Shown: piece after piece, positions 38,345-50,000 of the stretch
Layout of the letters: each line of letters begins with the position of its first letter
Numbering within the stretch: position 1 is the first letter of the stretch
Origin: Phymatolithon calcareum
Lineage: Eukaryota; Rhodophyta; Florideophyceae; Hapalidiales
Direction: 5' to 3'
Assembly (NCBI GenBank): GCA_977006965.1
Contig: OZ345361.1
Location: 1,364,001-1,428,000 of the forward strand
Length of the DNA: 64,000 bases
Position numbers and translations under genes: made by a program
Notes under the pieces: model-generated
What the model was told of the DNA's origin: nothing
The model's input: the letters and a program-made list of their open reading frames with translations, nothing else
Database searches by the model: none

Positions 38345-41338
38345 TCAAAAAACATCTTCGTGCCCTCTTAGTTCTCCCACACTCATGACTTCGCGTGTAG
38401 CCAAAGCGGCCGCCAGTGCCATGACTTGACGCCGCGATGCAGAACTCGCCGTTCCCTGGTCATCATCGCGCTTTCCTTTCGGCGGCATCACCTTTGACAT
38501 CGACCCACAATTCGCCGCTCCTGACATAAGGGCGTTCGCAAATGCGACGCTGCAAGCACTTCGTAAAGCCCGTAGAGTGCGTTCCTCCGTTCCAGCTCCC
38601 AATAAACGCAAGGCTAGACGGTACCTAACGCGTATGTTTCCCATCATCCATTGCTGCGATCCATAGCACGCTGTCAAGGTCACCAAAACTGCGTCCCTCT
38701 TTGGGTCGTACGTGCACAGCCCTGTCATTGCCCGTGCCGCCCCATGGTCCCGATGCAGCAGTGCTTTGTGCGGGACGTACTCACACATAGTTACTGCGTT
38801 TTGGGCAATCCAACTGCAAGATATTGTGCTTACATTCTCCATAACAATGCGTCCCGCATTCTCTTTGGGTTTCACGTCTTCTTCATGCACGACTGCTTCC
38901 GGTGCTTCTTTCCCGGCTTCATTGATCGCCCCGTCCTTGTCTAAATTCCACTCATCGTACTCGTCTTCGCTTTCAGCTCGGTTATCTCCATCTTGTTCTC
39001 CTCGTTCTGCGCCATCAACTATCGCCCCAGAACCCCCACTTCGAGCATTTCTTTCGTGCCCTGTCCGCACCAATTGCCCAAACATGACGTATTGAACTTC
39101 AGCATGCAGCCTCACCGAAGATCCAGATTGCAGGAACACAGGTTCGCTACATCCACCCACTGCAAATGCATTACCACGCCATCGGGAGGGCACACCCACT
39201 GCGGCAGCCTCATCACGTGACAGTCGTCTTGCGATTTTGTCAGGGAATCCACAAAGCATTGCCCTTATAATGCAGGTTTCCATAGCTTGCGTTGGGGCGT
39301 CGATTTCCGAACGTCGCTCTTCGTACACTCGATCTTGGGACTTCGCTAATGTTTCCTCCAACTGAACCGCTGTTGAAAGGATCTCCATTGTAGTCTTGAA
39401 ATGCAACGAAAACTTCTTGCAATATTCTCGCACTGCATTGTCATTCCGCTTCCGCCCACCATTGCTTGCACCCCAGCCGGCATTTTCGGCACCCAGAATC
39501 GCTTTCAGTTGTGTGAGGATGTCACTTTGTGGGTGGGAGAAAACTGACTGCTTGCTCATGCCTTCCCGCGACGAACGATCCAACACACTTCCGACGCTCA
39601 GCATTGCGGCAATGCGGCAGATATGCGGCAAAACCTCTGGGCAATTACTAGCGGCAACAATCATGCGAGCGAATCGAGGTGGTGCAGGAATCTTTGACAG
39701 TTCCCTTCCAATTCTCGTCACACCCAGCAGCACGCCCGATATTTCATCTCCATCATCGCCCTCTATATCCCGCCCTTCAATGTCAGTTATGGCAAATACA
39801 GTTTTTTTTCCAGATTGCAACGCTCCAATGCGTTCGAGCAAAGATTGTGCATCAAGAAGAGCCTTCGTATCCGGTTTCGTAGGGAACGGAAACTTATCCA
39901 CATGCAAAATCCCCAGTGATCGCAACCGTAGTACAATCGCGTCCGCTGGCACTCTTCTCACTTCCGCCTCCCTGAACTCTTGAAATTGTTGATCGAAAAC
40001 AGCCGAAGAGTAGAGCCGATATGCATGACCTGGTCCAGTGCGTCCAGCTCGTCCCGTGCGTTGCTCAGCACTGGCTTTGCAGACCCATTGCACCTGAAAT
40101 GAAGATAACATTCCTGCCCCAGACCCTCCGTACACCTGCTCTTTCACCTTCCCAGAGTCCACAACGTACGAGATCCCAGGAATTGTGACCGAGGTCTCTG
40201 CGATATTAGTTGCAACCACAATCTTACGCACATCTTCCCCAAAGTCTTCAAACACTAAATGCTGTTGTGCTTCTGGTAGAAGAGCAAAAAATGGGAGAAC
40301 CTTGACACCAAGCGACACATTCGACCCTTCTACTTTCACCTTCTTGTCCTTGAACGCCTCCCCGATCTTCATGCAAAGCTCCTCCACTTCCCTCCGACCG
40401 CTCACAAAAACAAGCACACCACCAGCCGGCAACCTACGGTGTATCTTTTTCACCTTCCGCAACGCTTCCTCCACGTAATCCGCCGGGGTTACTCGAGCGA
40501 AATGCACAGTCACCGGAAACTGTCTCGCTGGTACCTCAACAACGGTTGCACTCGGGAACAAAGACCCGGGGCCGACGAATATGCCCTTGACATCCAGTGT
40601 GGCGGACATGATTATGAGCTTCAGGGGCGCGCGTTCCGGACTTGCATCAGCACGTCGCATGGCTACAGTCCGCGACAGTAAAGCCAGCAGCAAGTCTGTA
40701 TTCAGTGTCCTTTCATGCGCTTCATCAATGACAACCGCCGAATACCTTGTAAGCATTAGGTCGTCTTCGGTCTCACGAAGCAACACGCCATCAGTCACAA
40801 ACTTGAGCCTTGTTGTATTTGAAATCGCCGCTTTGTGGCGCACCTGATATCCGACCATGCGACCAACCGGCTCGGCAATCTCTGCCGCAACGCGTTTTGC
40901 ACATGAAATTGCAGCCACACGCCGAGGTTGCGTCACTGCTATTAGCCCTCCCTGTCCAGCGCTGCGTGGATCACCCAGTCCCTCCTCCAAGAGAAATTGT
41001 GGTACTTGCGTCGTCTTTCCGGAACCAGTCGCACCAGTTATAATCACGACGTCGTTGTGTCGCAGTGCCTCCACAATCTCCTGCTCGTGCATGTAAACAG
41101 GAAGCTGCGAACGTTGCGCCTGTATTTTCGGATCGCGCTCGATACGCACAACGAAGCGCCCAGGCATTGCATCTCGTTGGATAGGCTGCGTGGAGAACAG
41201 TATCCGACCTTCACTGTCCAACGTTCGCAGTTTCTTTCGAGGAGGGGTGGCATCGCTTTTATGCATTTCCGACTGAATGTCAGACGACGTCTCATCGTTT
41301 TCGTCGGCCTTCTCCAGTGAGGAATGGACGGTGTCCAC
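38345..41338 (-). CDS. DHX37: DEAH-box RNA helicase, DHX37/Dhr1 (Ecm16) type
   Basis: 997 residues. Dhr1/DHX37 is a nucleolar helicase that frees U3 snoRNA from the 18S rRNA precursor during small-subunit assembly. Seen: motif I GATGSGKTT (102-110), Ia TQPRRVAA (136-143), II DEAH (205-208), III SATL (245-248), then HRRLPAGGVLVFVSGRREVE, ATNIAETSVTIPGISYVVDSG and QRTGRAGRTGPGHAYRLY (motifs IV-VI). The winged-helix, ratchet and OB regions fill the rest. IERDPKIQ before LPVYMHEQEI, and the linker KKIHRRLPAGG, are typical of DHX37 rather than other DEAH helicases. It lacks the ~200-residue N-terminal extension of the human protein. No intron is visible. Confidence 0.93.
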   Translation of the reverse strand: MDTVHSSLEKADENDETSSDIQSEMHKSDATPPRKKLRTLDSEGRILFSTQPIQRDAMPGRFVVRIERDPKIQAQRSQLPVYMHEQEIVEALRHNDVVIITGATGSGKTTQVPQFLLEEGLGDPRSAGQGGLIAVTQPRRVAAISCAKRVAAEIAEPVGRMVGYQVRHKAAISNTTRLKFVTDGVLLRETEDDLMLTRYSAVVIDEAHERTLNTDLLLALLSRTVAMRRADASPERAPLKLIIMSATLDVKGIFVGPGSLFPSATVVEVPARQFPVTVHFARVTPADYVEEALRKVKKIHRRLPAGGVLVFVSGRREVEELCMKIGEAFKDKKVKVEGSNVSLGVKVLPFFALLPEAQQHLVFEDFGEDVRKIVVATNIAETSVTIPGISYVVDSGKVKEQVYGGSGAGMLSSFQVQWVCKASAEQRTGRAGRTGPGHAYRLYSSAVFDQQFQEFREAEVRRVPADAIVLRLRSLGILHVDKFPFPTKPDTKALLDAQSLLERIGALQSGKKTVFAITDIEGRDIEGDDGDEISGVLLGVTRIGRELSKIPAPPRFARMIVAASNCPEVLPHICRIAAMLSVGSVLDRSSREGMSKQSVFSHPQSDILTQLKAILGAENAGWGASNGGRKRNDNAVREYCKKFSLHFKTTMEILSTAVQLEETLAKSQDRVYEERRSEIDAPTQAMETCIIRAMLCGFPDKIARRLSRDEAAAVGVPSRWRGNAFAVGGCSEPVFLQSGSSVRLHAEVQYVMFGQLVRTGHERNARSGGSGAIVDGAERGEQDGDNRAESEDEYDEWNLDKDGAINEAGKEAPEAVVHEEDVKPKENAGRIVMENVSTISCSWIAQNAVTMCEYVPHKALLHRDHGAARAMTGLCTYDPKRDAVLVTLTACYGSQQWMMGNIRVRYRLALRLLGAGTEERTLRALRSACSVAFANALMSGAANCGSMSKVMPPKGKRDDDQGTASSASRRQVMALAAALATREVMSVGELRGHEDVF

Positions 41339-42330
41339 TTCCTATGATGGCAATGATTGTGGACCGGTATGAGAATTTGGATCTGAAGTATGCTTGGAAG
41401 GATCAAGTTTTGATCCAAAAAACAGGCCGCGGGCCCCAGAGGCGGGCAGACAACCATAGCTATTGATTCATCGAAGGTTGTCGTGGTGCATATCAACAGA
41501 AACTTGAACACGAGCCAACGACTCTGCGAAATGCATCAGGTGTCCAGTAAAATTTCTGTCCTCTCATTTTTCGAAATCAAATAGGAATACGAGTCTTCCC
41601 AACAAAACTACGGCGGAGACCTTACTGCAACGTCAATGCTCGCTGGAGACGATGCAAAGATGTGCATGCAGTCCGACCGCAGCTGTTTCTTGGATATTCA
41701 TATTCTTGCCTCCGTATCACTCTATCCATGCACTCGATGCTACTATCCTTAATTTTGCAGCGTTGGTGGAAAGTGGGTTCAACAATGATCTGCGGCAAGG
41801 ACCGTGCCCAACCCGCATCGGGAAGAGACGTTCATCTACAAACGTGATGTTTTTAAGAGCTAATAAACTTTTTCAGGTGATAGATGGCTTGTGCCTTTTC
41901 TTGCAAAGAAAAACATAGGACTCTTTGAGTTCAGACCAGTCATTTGCAGCTTGACACAATAATTTCCTTTTGCTAGGTTTATCTTCTTCATACTCAGTAT
42001 TTGGACCTTGGGTTACACTTGCGCTCATTTTTCGTCGACATGTTGAACACATGAAGGCCTGCATGCCATATATAAGCTCCGAAGGGATCAGATTTGGGCC
42101 GCCCAAGAAAAACTGGATTAGCGGTACGTTCTGTCATGTATGAACGGCCTTTTTCTAATTTTTCAGTAAAAAATCCAATTTTCGACACTTTAAAGCTCCG
42201 CTCACAAAACTTCCAGAAAAAGTCGATTGGCCAAAGCCCAGTTCCCCTTGTTCCCCATAAACCGAAGCAAAAACCTCTTTGGCACTTCAGTTTGCACTGC
42301 GGAATCCTAAGAGCGAGAAGACAGCCAGAA
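41339..42330. other. Intergenic 1 kb; nothing recognised
   Basis: Divergent upstream region between the helicase gene and the small coiled-coil gene. No conserved ORF or repeat seen. Confidence 0.5.
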
Positions 42331-42791
42331 ATGACGGACACTGCCACCGACATGAAAACTAACGCCAAAGTCGGACACAATGCGTCGGGAAATGAGCAGA
42401 CGAACGACGCTCCGCCCCTCGCGAAGGCGGTGACCGAACTCGCCCACCGCATTACAGCGCTGGAGGGCCAAGAGGTCGCACCTGGTAAGAGCTGCATCGT
42501 CTATTCTTCAGCAAACCATTTGCCACAAGTTCCGGGATCTTGACTAACTAAATTACTCGATGTACTCTTCCTTGCTTTCATGGATCAGCCATTGGAGACA
42601 CGTCAAAGGATCTTTGGCCTGGTATGCAACGTACTCTGGCGGACCTTAAGGCGCTTCGTACGGAGCTTATCACTGCAACGAGTGATCTTGACGAACGCCT
42701 CTCTGAGCTTGACACTGTGAAGACTGAGAACCAGAGACTGAAGTATCGCGTCCGGCATTTACTACGGTCGCTCGATGCGGAGGAGAAGTAG
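42331..42791 (+). CDS. Small two-exon coiled-coil protein, function unknown
   Basis: Exon 1 is 42331-42484 and exon 2 is 42589-42791. The intron (42485-42588, 104 bp) has donor GTAAGA, a CTAACTAA branch site and acceptor ATCAG. The 118-residue product ends TENQRLKYRVRHLLRSLDAE, with a heptad coiled coil (LADLKALRTELITATSDLDE) before it. The short E-N-x-x-L-K-Y-R-I/V-x-H-L pattern is one I have seen at the ends of small conserved eukaryotic coiled-coil proteins, but I cannot name it. The in-frame splice with good signals and a clean stop supports a real gene. Confidence 0.65.
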
Positions 42792-43599
42792 GTATTGCAG
42801 ACCCACATTGCGCAGTTTTGGGAAGCTCCAGGTGTGCTGAACGGAATATCTAACCTTTTCCTGTAATTGCGTATCAGCCAGGCGGCGCGAGGCTAGGACC
42901 GGCGGATCTTGATATTGCGCAGTTATTAAGATCTTCTGCTTGCTCTCTTCAGGCAGTGTACCATTTGTAATCTTAATTGCGCTACCAGTCACCGCTTCGT
43001 CGTCCGCATCCTTTCGACGGTGCAAGCGATCGGTTGCTTTTGTTGACGGCACTCCTAGATCTGCTGTTCAAGCAGAGTTCCATGTTCTCCGATTTGGTTT
43101 TGTGGTGGTGGGGTCTAGCGTGGGAGAGAGCTATTTTCTTGGCTGTAGCTACCCATCTACTATAAAGTCAACGAGTTCGAAAATGTTCTACGATTCCAGA
43201 ATAGCTAGAAGAAAGTATCTTCTTGGAATGATAAGTTGTTTCTCTCACAGCCATATCCGCGCTGTCTAAGCAGGGTAACAGTATATTCCGTCGCCCGGCA
43301 GAATACTCATTCCCCTTCCATTGCTCAAGAATTGACCAGGCAAACAAACTCAAAAGCAAAACAGGACGCCAAAACCACGCCGCGTTGCAAAGCATCGAAA
43401 TTGTTCCCCCAAAATATAGGTATTATTCAGGAACGCATTTTTTACCGAGTTCGCACAATTCTATCAACCAGTGCCAACTTGCGCAACAGGTTTAGAGCCT
43501 CAGCATGCTAAAAATCGGCGAACCATGTTCCTAGTAGGTTAGGTGAGCAAAGAGACGAAACCCAATTTTACAAAATCCGGGGATAGCGCTTGGAGAAAT
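42792..43599. other. Intergenic; one possible small minus-strand ORF
   Basis: ORF 43052-42762 (96 codons, minus) has a gene-like composition in its first two thirds (RKDADDEAVTGSAIKITNGT) and a possible splice donor after LADTQLQEK, but I recognise no family and its end overlaps the coiled-coil gene. Left uncalled. Confidence 0.35.
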
Positions 43600-43884
43600 C
43601 TAAAGTTCGACCGCTTCTCGGAGACGTCGAATGGTGCTTCGAACAGACGCGGCGGCCTGAGTGTTAACGGACCAGGCACCTCCAGCGACAATCTTGGTGC
43701 AACTCTTGGCCTTGCACTGCCAGATACCGACGGCGGTGCGCTTGACGGAGTTCTTGCCGCAAAAGGCGCAGGTGTAGCGGGCGTGCTGCGCAATTTCCAT
43801 TTTCTTCACCTGCTTACGCAGAGAGGCACCATAGCGAGTACCGTACTTTCCGACCACGCCGACCTTTCGCGTCCGCTTTCCCAT
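43600..43884 (-). CDS. RPL37A: 60S ribosomal protein eL43 (L37a)
   Basis: 94 residues, normal length. A zinc-binding protein of the large subunit. [20 protein letters not shown] and [19 protein letters not shown] are near-invariant family sequence; VAGGAW and STIRRLRE close it. The first zinc pair is CAFC. The second is C-K-A-K-S-C, with four residues between the cysteines where other eukaryotes have two, so a two-residue insertion lies in the zinc ribbon. A single exon is visible; the start matches the usual M-x-K-R-T start. Confidence 0.96.
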   Translation of the reverse strand: MGKRTRKVGVVGKYGTRYGASLRKQVKKMEIAQHARYTCAFCGKNSVKRTAVGIWQCKAKSCTKIVAGGAWSVNTQAAASVRSTIRRLREAVEL

Positions 43885-44171
43885 TTCGGCTTCGAATAAC
43901 GCGAACTATTCGTGACTTGCGGTGTTGGCGATGGCGGAGGGGCGACAAGACTGGATCAGGGGGGCAGAGCGCAATTTCGCGGCGGCCGACACATCGGGAA
44001 TCGAAGGACAGGTGTCCATTTCGCGCCGACGGCGGCCGAGATAGAAGACAATTAGTGTGGTGAAAAAGGTCTATCATAAATATTTCAACAACGCTGGAAA
44101 TATTTCTCAACATCATCGAAAATTGTTTACGAATCTTGTGGGTGACAAAACGCGCGAGACGCGGGACTAAT
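43885..44171. other. Upstream region of eL43; nothing else recognised
   Basis: Short gap between eL43 and the right copy of the duplication; presumably holds the eL43 promoter. Confidence 0.5.
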
Positions 44172-44172
44172 G

Positions 44173-44795
44173 ATTGTATTTGCAAATGCAGCACCGGAAC
44201 TGAAGCACAGAGGAATCACAGCGTTTGTTGTGGGCTCAGAGCAGGTGGAGGTGGGAAAGTCGGAGAAAAGCTCGGGATGCGTGTAACCTCTTGCTGCGAG
44301 GTTGACCTTAGCGGTGTCCAGGTATCCGACTGCAAAGTGCTTGGCGGTATGGGCGAGGGTTATCGTGTCGCGATGGAATATTGAATGGGGGAAGAATCGC
44401 GATTGGTGCTCAGATGATCGGGCTTGCCCGTGGAGTATTGGACGTGACTGTGCCCCATCTCGCAACACGTGTGCAGTTCGGAAAACCTGTTCTCAACCAT
44501 CAGGGACTTGCGTTCCAAGTGGCAGAGGAGGTGGCGCGACTGGAGGCTGCGAGAGTTCTTGTGTACAATGTAGCACGCAAGTTTGTGCGAGATGCAATAT
44601 TTGCGAAAATGTTTGCAGCAAAAATCGCGGCTGATATCGCTGGGCGGTGCGTGGAATGGGCTGGGGGTTGGGTTCATGAAGGATTTTCCAGCTGAGAAAT
44701 TCTATCGGGACGTCGTTCGCAAGATATATGAGGGCACGCACAACATGCATCTCAAGGCAGTTGCAAAATTCGTTGAAGAAGATTATTTTGAATAG
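44173..44795 (+). pseudogene. Acyl-CoA dehydrogenase pseudogene, 5'-truncated, right copy
   Basis: Same relic as 13191-13814. It carries the shared one-base deletion giving TGA after AMEY. It also has a private one-base deletion after EVGKSEK that shifts the middle domain. The C-terminal part is better kept than on the left: GRIAIGAQMIGLARGVLD, FMKDFPAEKF, KIYEGTHNMHLKAVAKFVEE and a natural-looking stop at 44793-44795. The N-terminal domain is absent. Confidence 0.85.
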
Positions 44796-44982
44796 GAGCA
44801 TTGCTGCAAAGGGATGCGAATAAAGGCACACGAAGGCATTTTGACGTCGGATCGCATTCGCAAGACTTATGTGATGTGGCCTCCTCGTAGAAGAGCTCTC
44901 TTTGAATTACCGAAAACGGCTTTCCATTTACTGCTGTTTCATTCAAATTATTGGCTTTAACTTCGACAACTTCTGCTGGCCT

Positions 44983-45792
44983 TCAAAGTGTACGCAACTT
45001 AGGAGCGCCAAGGTTGGGTGAGGAAACGATGAAATCGAAAAAACTCTTGTGAATGCTTTTCGGAGGCTCAAAAGCGAAGTGCGTTTTCGCATGAAAGCGA
45101 TAGAGAGAGCGCCCTCGATACTGATAAGGAATGGAGTCCAGTCCAAAGGGTGTTCGGGTGAAGCTTTTGCTACTCCTTCTTCGGCATTGGAGAAGAGAAG
45201 CTTTTGCTTCTTCAAGCTTGGCATCCAATTGAACATATTTGCGACGACTAAACGGAGGGCGACAGAAGCATTGAAAGTCAGCGCAAAATCGAGATGCCCT
45301 GGATACATCTGGGTCAAAACATGAAGACCCCGTTTGATCAGGGATACAGAAGGGTGATTCTTACATGTAACATCGAAGCAGTGGACAACAAAAATTACTT
45401 TCCGCTCTCGAGTAACCAAGCAGGCTCGCTCCATGTTAAACACCATCAACCGCAACTGGTCCTCATCACATGTACGCGGATCTATTCCTGCAATGTATAC
45501 AACTGCAGCACGACCACGTTTGTTAGGATGTGGACATGACGTACAGCTTTCCAGAGCGCGCCTCTCTTTGAATGTCACCAGTTTCTTTTGCATGCGATTG
45601 GAGTACATCCCAAATGTTGTGCTCGTTGCGCCATTTCATGGTTTCAACAAGCCTGATGAGTGCTCGACCAACACTACCGGAGGAAGCCTCAACAAATCGG
45701 ACCAAGTAGTACTTTGTTAACCATGCGCTGTCTCCAACGCGAAGTGGTGTATGCGGGATGGTAGCGCTTAGCCGGCTCAGACTGAACTCCAT
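44983..45792 (-). pseudogene. CRAL-TRIO (Sec14-like) pseudogene, right copy
   Basis: Begins MEFSLSRLSATIPHTPLRVG with an intact ATG at 45792 and reads through YLVRFVEASSG. The frame then shifts near 45535, as in the left copy, into GRAAVVYIAGIDPR and the CRAL-TRIO core. A private one-base deletion near 45130 (LDWTP) shifts frame again before RGRSLYRFHAKTHFAFEPP. The in-frame TGA after LGAPKLRTL is shared. Confidence 0.8.
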
Positions 45793-47057
45793 CGCAACTA
45801 GTTGTCGATCTTCCGCACCTTCACCATCTCGGAGTTATGGGGACTTGCGATGACTTTCACATTCGGCTATGAACATGACTTAGAATAATTTAGCTCTTAA
45901 TTGCTTTTGAACTAGGGTTGAGACTACTATCCATGTTTTTGATACTAAATTTTCTCTGGCCGCGCACAACATTGAGTGATTTACATCACGCTCGCAAATG
46001 GCTTGCGTGGTAGCATGATCCTCACCACAAATCTATCTACTTCTTTGGATTGGCAGGGAAAATGCCCACTGGGTAAGCAAGAGGCACTGTGGGTGAACAG
46101 CAGTCGACCTGCGTGTTAAACGCGATCAATCGAACTGACTTGATCACGGAGCAGTTCGTCCCACTATACCGGGTTGTTGATATGCGGGATGCGAGAGATT
46201 GACTCTTGCTACTGGTGCTTTCGCTGATATCAGCAGCTTTTGTATCCTAATATTCTCGGAGCTCACTGCGTGGTGGAATGTTTTTGCAATCGATGATTTA
46301 TCACCTGCTCCCAAATCCATCTTGACGATCGGCCCCCTCTTTATAATGTTGAAGTCGGGTCCTGATCTACATGGATATCATTGAAACATTCCCTGTTCAT
46401 TTCGCATACTTGTGCCCAAGAACGAGCCGGGGCGATCGCTACGCGAACTGCCTGAAATGATCTAGTTCCAGTCAACAAAGTGGCTCTAATTGAACAATAT
46501 ACAGATTAGTCAGTACTGTAGTTGTACACAAAGGAGGTCACCATGGTGCGTGCAAATTGCAATAAAAGGATGAAGAGGAAATTACGTATGCAGGGGGCGA
46601 ATTCATCGACCACGGCGAACCTGACATTTGTGATGCGTGCTATCGTACCGCGGACCAGAGCTTCCCAGACCTAAGAGGACCAGTGTAGAGCCGCCGGATA
46701 TAGGCGCATTCGCCGGCGCCGCCAGCAACTCCAGTGATGCACAAGCGTGCGTTACTTGGTGTGTCGTGATCATTGGCAGAGACTGGAGAAAAGGCGTGGG
46801 CAACTTATTCCCCCACATATGTGATGCACAAAAGGAGACGGTGCACAGAGCATGCCGCTGTTGGCAGGAAGCAATGCCTCGAGTTTAGCCTTAAGGGCCT
46901 GAGTTGCATTACCCTGTACTATGTTTCGAGAACATTCAATTCCAGCTCAGCATCATCAAATCTCAGTACTTCACACTAGCAGCCAGTATACGGACAAAAT
47001 ACGACATCATTTCTGAGAACGCACTATATGCCGACTTAAATTTAACTCTCTCCCAAG
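45793..47057. other. Noncoding stretch shared by both duplication copies
   Basis: Reverse-complement counterpart of 10932-12197; no gene recognised. Confidence 0.6.
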
Positions 47058-50000
47058 CTACAGTAAGAGCTCTCCTATGACAACTTGACCATCTATAAGA
47101 CCAGCTACAGCTTTTGAATTCAGCTTATTGGTGTGAAATGTGATACATCCAGATGGCATGGTGGCGACTTGAACTGTCTTCGCGTTCAGCCCTGTTGCGT
47201 AAATCCTGCCATTGACTTCGTGCACGAGGAATCCAGAAGGTTGCATCTTGGTTCCAGTGCTGGTGTCCAAAAGAAAAACCTCCTCTGACGTTCGTACAAC
47301 ACACATATCAATGCCAGCATCGAATTCAAGGCTTCTGATCGAACCCAGGAAGTGTACACCGCCGTAATTGCCAAGCCCCGCTATCCCATCCTTCACGCAT
47401 TCACCGCTCCGCCCATCCCATACGCGAATGGTTCCGTTCAAAGACCCCGAAACAATTCGACTTCCGTCCCCGTTCATTGCAACGCACTCCACATAGCTCC
47501 TATGTCCACGGAGTGGTCCCACCACGCATTCTCCGCTCCGCCCATCCCATACACGAACGGTTCCGTCCAAAGATCCCGAAACAATTCGACTTCCGTCCCC
47601 GTTCATTGCAACGCACTGCACAGGACCCTCGTGTGCACGGAGTGGTCCCACCATGCATTCTCCGCTCTGCCCATCCCATACACGAACGGTTTTGTCCGAA
47701 GATCCCGAAACAATTCGACTTCCGTCCCCGTTCATTGCAACGCACTCCACACCATAACCGTGTCCACGGAGTGGTCCCACCACGCATTCTCCGCTCTGCC
47801 CATCCCATACACGAACGGTTTCGTCCCAAGATCCCGAAACAACTCGACTTCCGTCCCCGTTCATTGCAACGCACACCACACCAGCCTCGTGTCCACGGAG
47901 TGGTCCCAACACGCATTCTCCGCTCTGCCCATCCCATACACGAACGGTTCCGTCCAAAGATCCCGAAACAATTCGACTTCCGTCCCCGTTCATTGCAACG
48001 CAATACACATAATCCTCGTGTCCACGGAGTGGTCCCACCACGCATTCTCCGCTCTGCCCATCCCATACACGAACGGTTTTGTCCCAAGATCCCGAAACAA
48101 TTCGACTTCCGTCCCCGTTCATTGCAACGCACACCACACGACCCTCGTGTCCACGGAGTGGTCCCACCACGCATTCTCCGCTCTGCCCATCCCATACACG
48201 AACGGTTTCGTCCCAAGATCCCGAAACAACTCGACTTCCGTCCCCGTTCATTGCAACGCACACCACACCAGCCTCGTGTCCACGGAGTGGTCCCAACACG
48301 CATTCTCCGCTCTGCCCATCCCATACACGAACGGTTTCGTCCCAAGATCCCGAAACAATTCGACTTCCGTCCCCGTTCATTGCAACGCACCGCACACCAT
48401 TCTCGTGTCCACGGAGTGGTCCCACCACGCATTCTCCGCTCTGCCCATCCCATACACGAACGGTTCCGTCCCTAGATCCTGAAACAATTCGACTTCCGTC
48501 CCCGTTCATTGCAACACTGCTGATCACACCGTCATGACCCTTCAGTGTCTGCACAGTACACATCGCTTGCAAATCGAAAACATGGATTTCCTTTCCTTGC
48601 ACGACTGCAATTATATCTTGTTCTTCACTGAAACACTGGGCTGTAACTTCCACCTCAAAGTCGATACGGGAGAGTTGCCTGGCATCCGCCCTCCATCGCA
48701 GTTCTTGCTTCGGCACATAGTGAGGCTTCGGAACATGCATCGACACACTTGACAGGAAGCGCTGCACAAACTCTGACGATGGGTACTGCGACTGCAACCG
48801 CCCGTACATTTCAAACGGAGTTGCGTGAATACTCTTGTTGATGTTCACCCAGCTGTCTTCGAGGGCGCTCAGCACTGCGTCAGCCCCAATACCTCTCCCG
48901 CTACCATGTGATAATTCCTGAAAATCGTCCCGCAGAGCGACTATTCCTCCAACCTTCATTCGCCTCCGCGACCATCGTACATCCGACAGCAACGATTCCA
49001 GTTCACAACCTTCACTCATAGCCAAGTGTCGAGCAAGGTTCTTTTCAACGTACCCATCCTCGGGTAATTTTTGGCAATCCCACCACTCGCGGCAATTGTA
49101 CTTATTCGATCGCACCATGTTACCAGCCGCTTCCCGCATATATCCGTCGAGTAACCGTGCATGCCAAAGAGAAACACGGTTGTTTTCAATAGACATCTTC
49201 GTGGCTTGTTCAAGCACGAGATCATGCAATGCTAGTCCGTCAACGTGTCCCGCTGGCGTTGTGTGCCAGCGCCGCAAAACTAGGTGCATATCTGAAAGCT
49301 TACACATAAGCTCCTCAGTCACTGGCTCGTCAGTCTGCCACAGACGTTTCAGGCATGTTCGAGGAATCCAACCCTGCTTGCGTAGAACACTCAGCGCTTC
49401 AAACTTTTCTCTCACGCTCAATTCGCATCCAAGTTTCCTCCGACCTTCTGTGCCCAGCGCCCACTTTTCGCAATGCTGCAAACTGGTCTCAACCACAGCC
49501 CTTAGTCCCCGGTAGTCAGCAACACTTTCATCTCCTATATTTTTGATGTTTTCTTTCAGCTTATGCGCATAGATTACTGCAGACTGACCAATACTGCCAC
49601 TGTTTTCTTCGATTATGATGCGCAGACCCGTCCCAGCAGCACCTAATGCCACTGGCAGTCCGGCACATACATCCAAAATGTCTTGAAATGCCGTCCAAGT
49701 GTCGCTTGATGCGTGAACACATTCAGTTTCGATCCCAGCATACTTGGCAAGAATGCTCAACGCCTGCTGCCCACGAACTTCGCGCGGACTGAACTTCACC
49801 TCGAGGAACTGCTGCGAGATGGACTTTTCCCGTGTCGATATCACCATCGCACTTGATCGTGAGTTGCAAAGCAACAGCTTAAGCGAACTTAGATATCCAA
49901 TTGGGTGCCCGTCGAAAGACCAGATATCATCGCACACGAACAAGGCACGCTTACCTTTGAACCACAAAGACGCTTGTTTAACAGCTGATTCTGCAGATCT

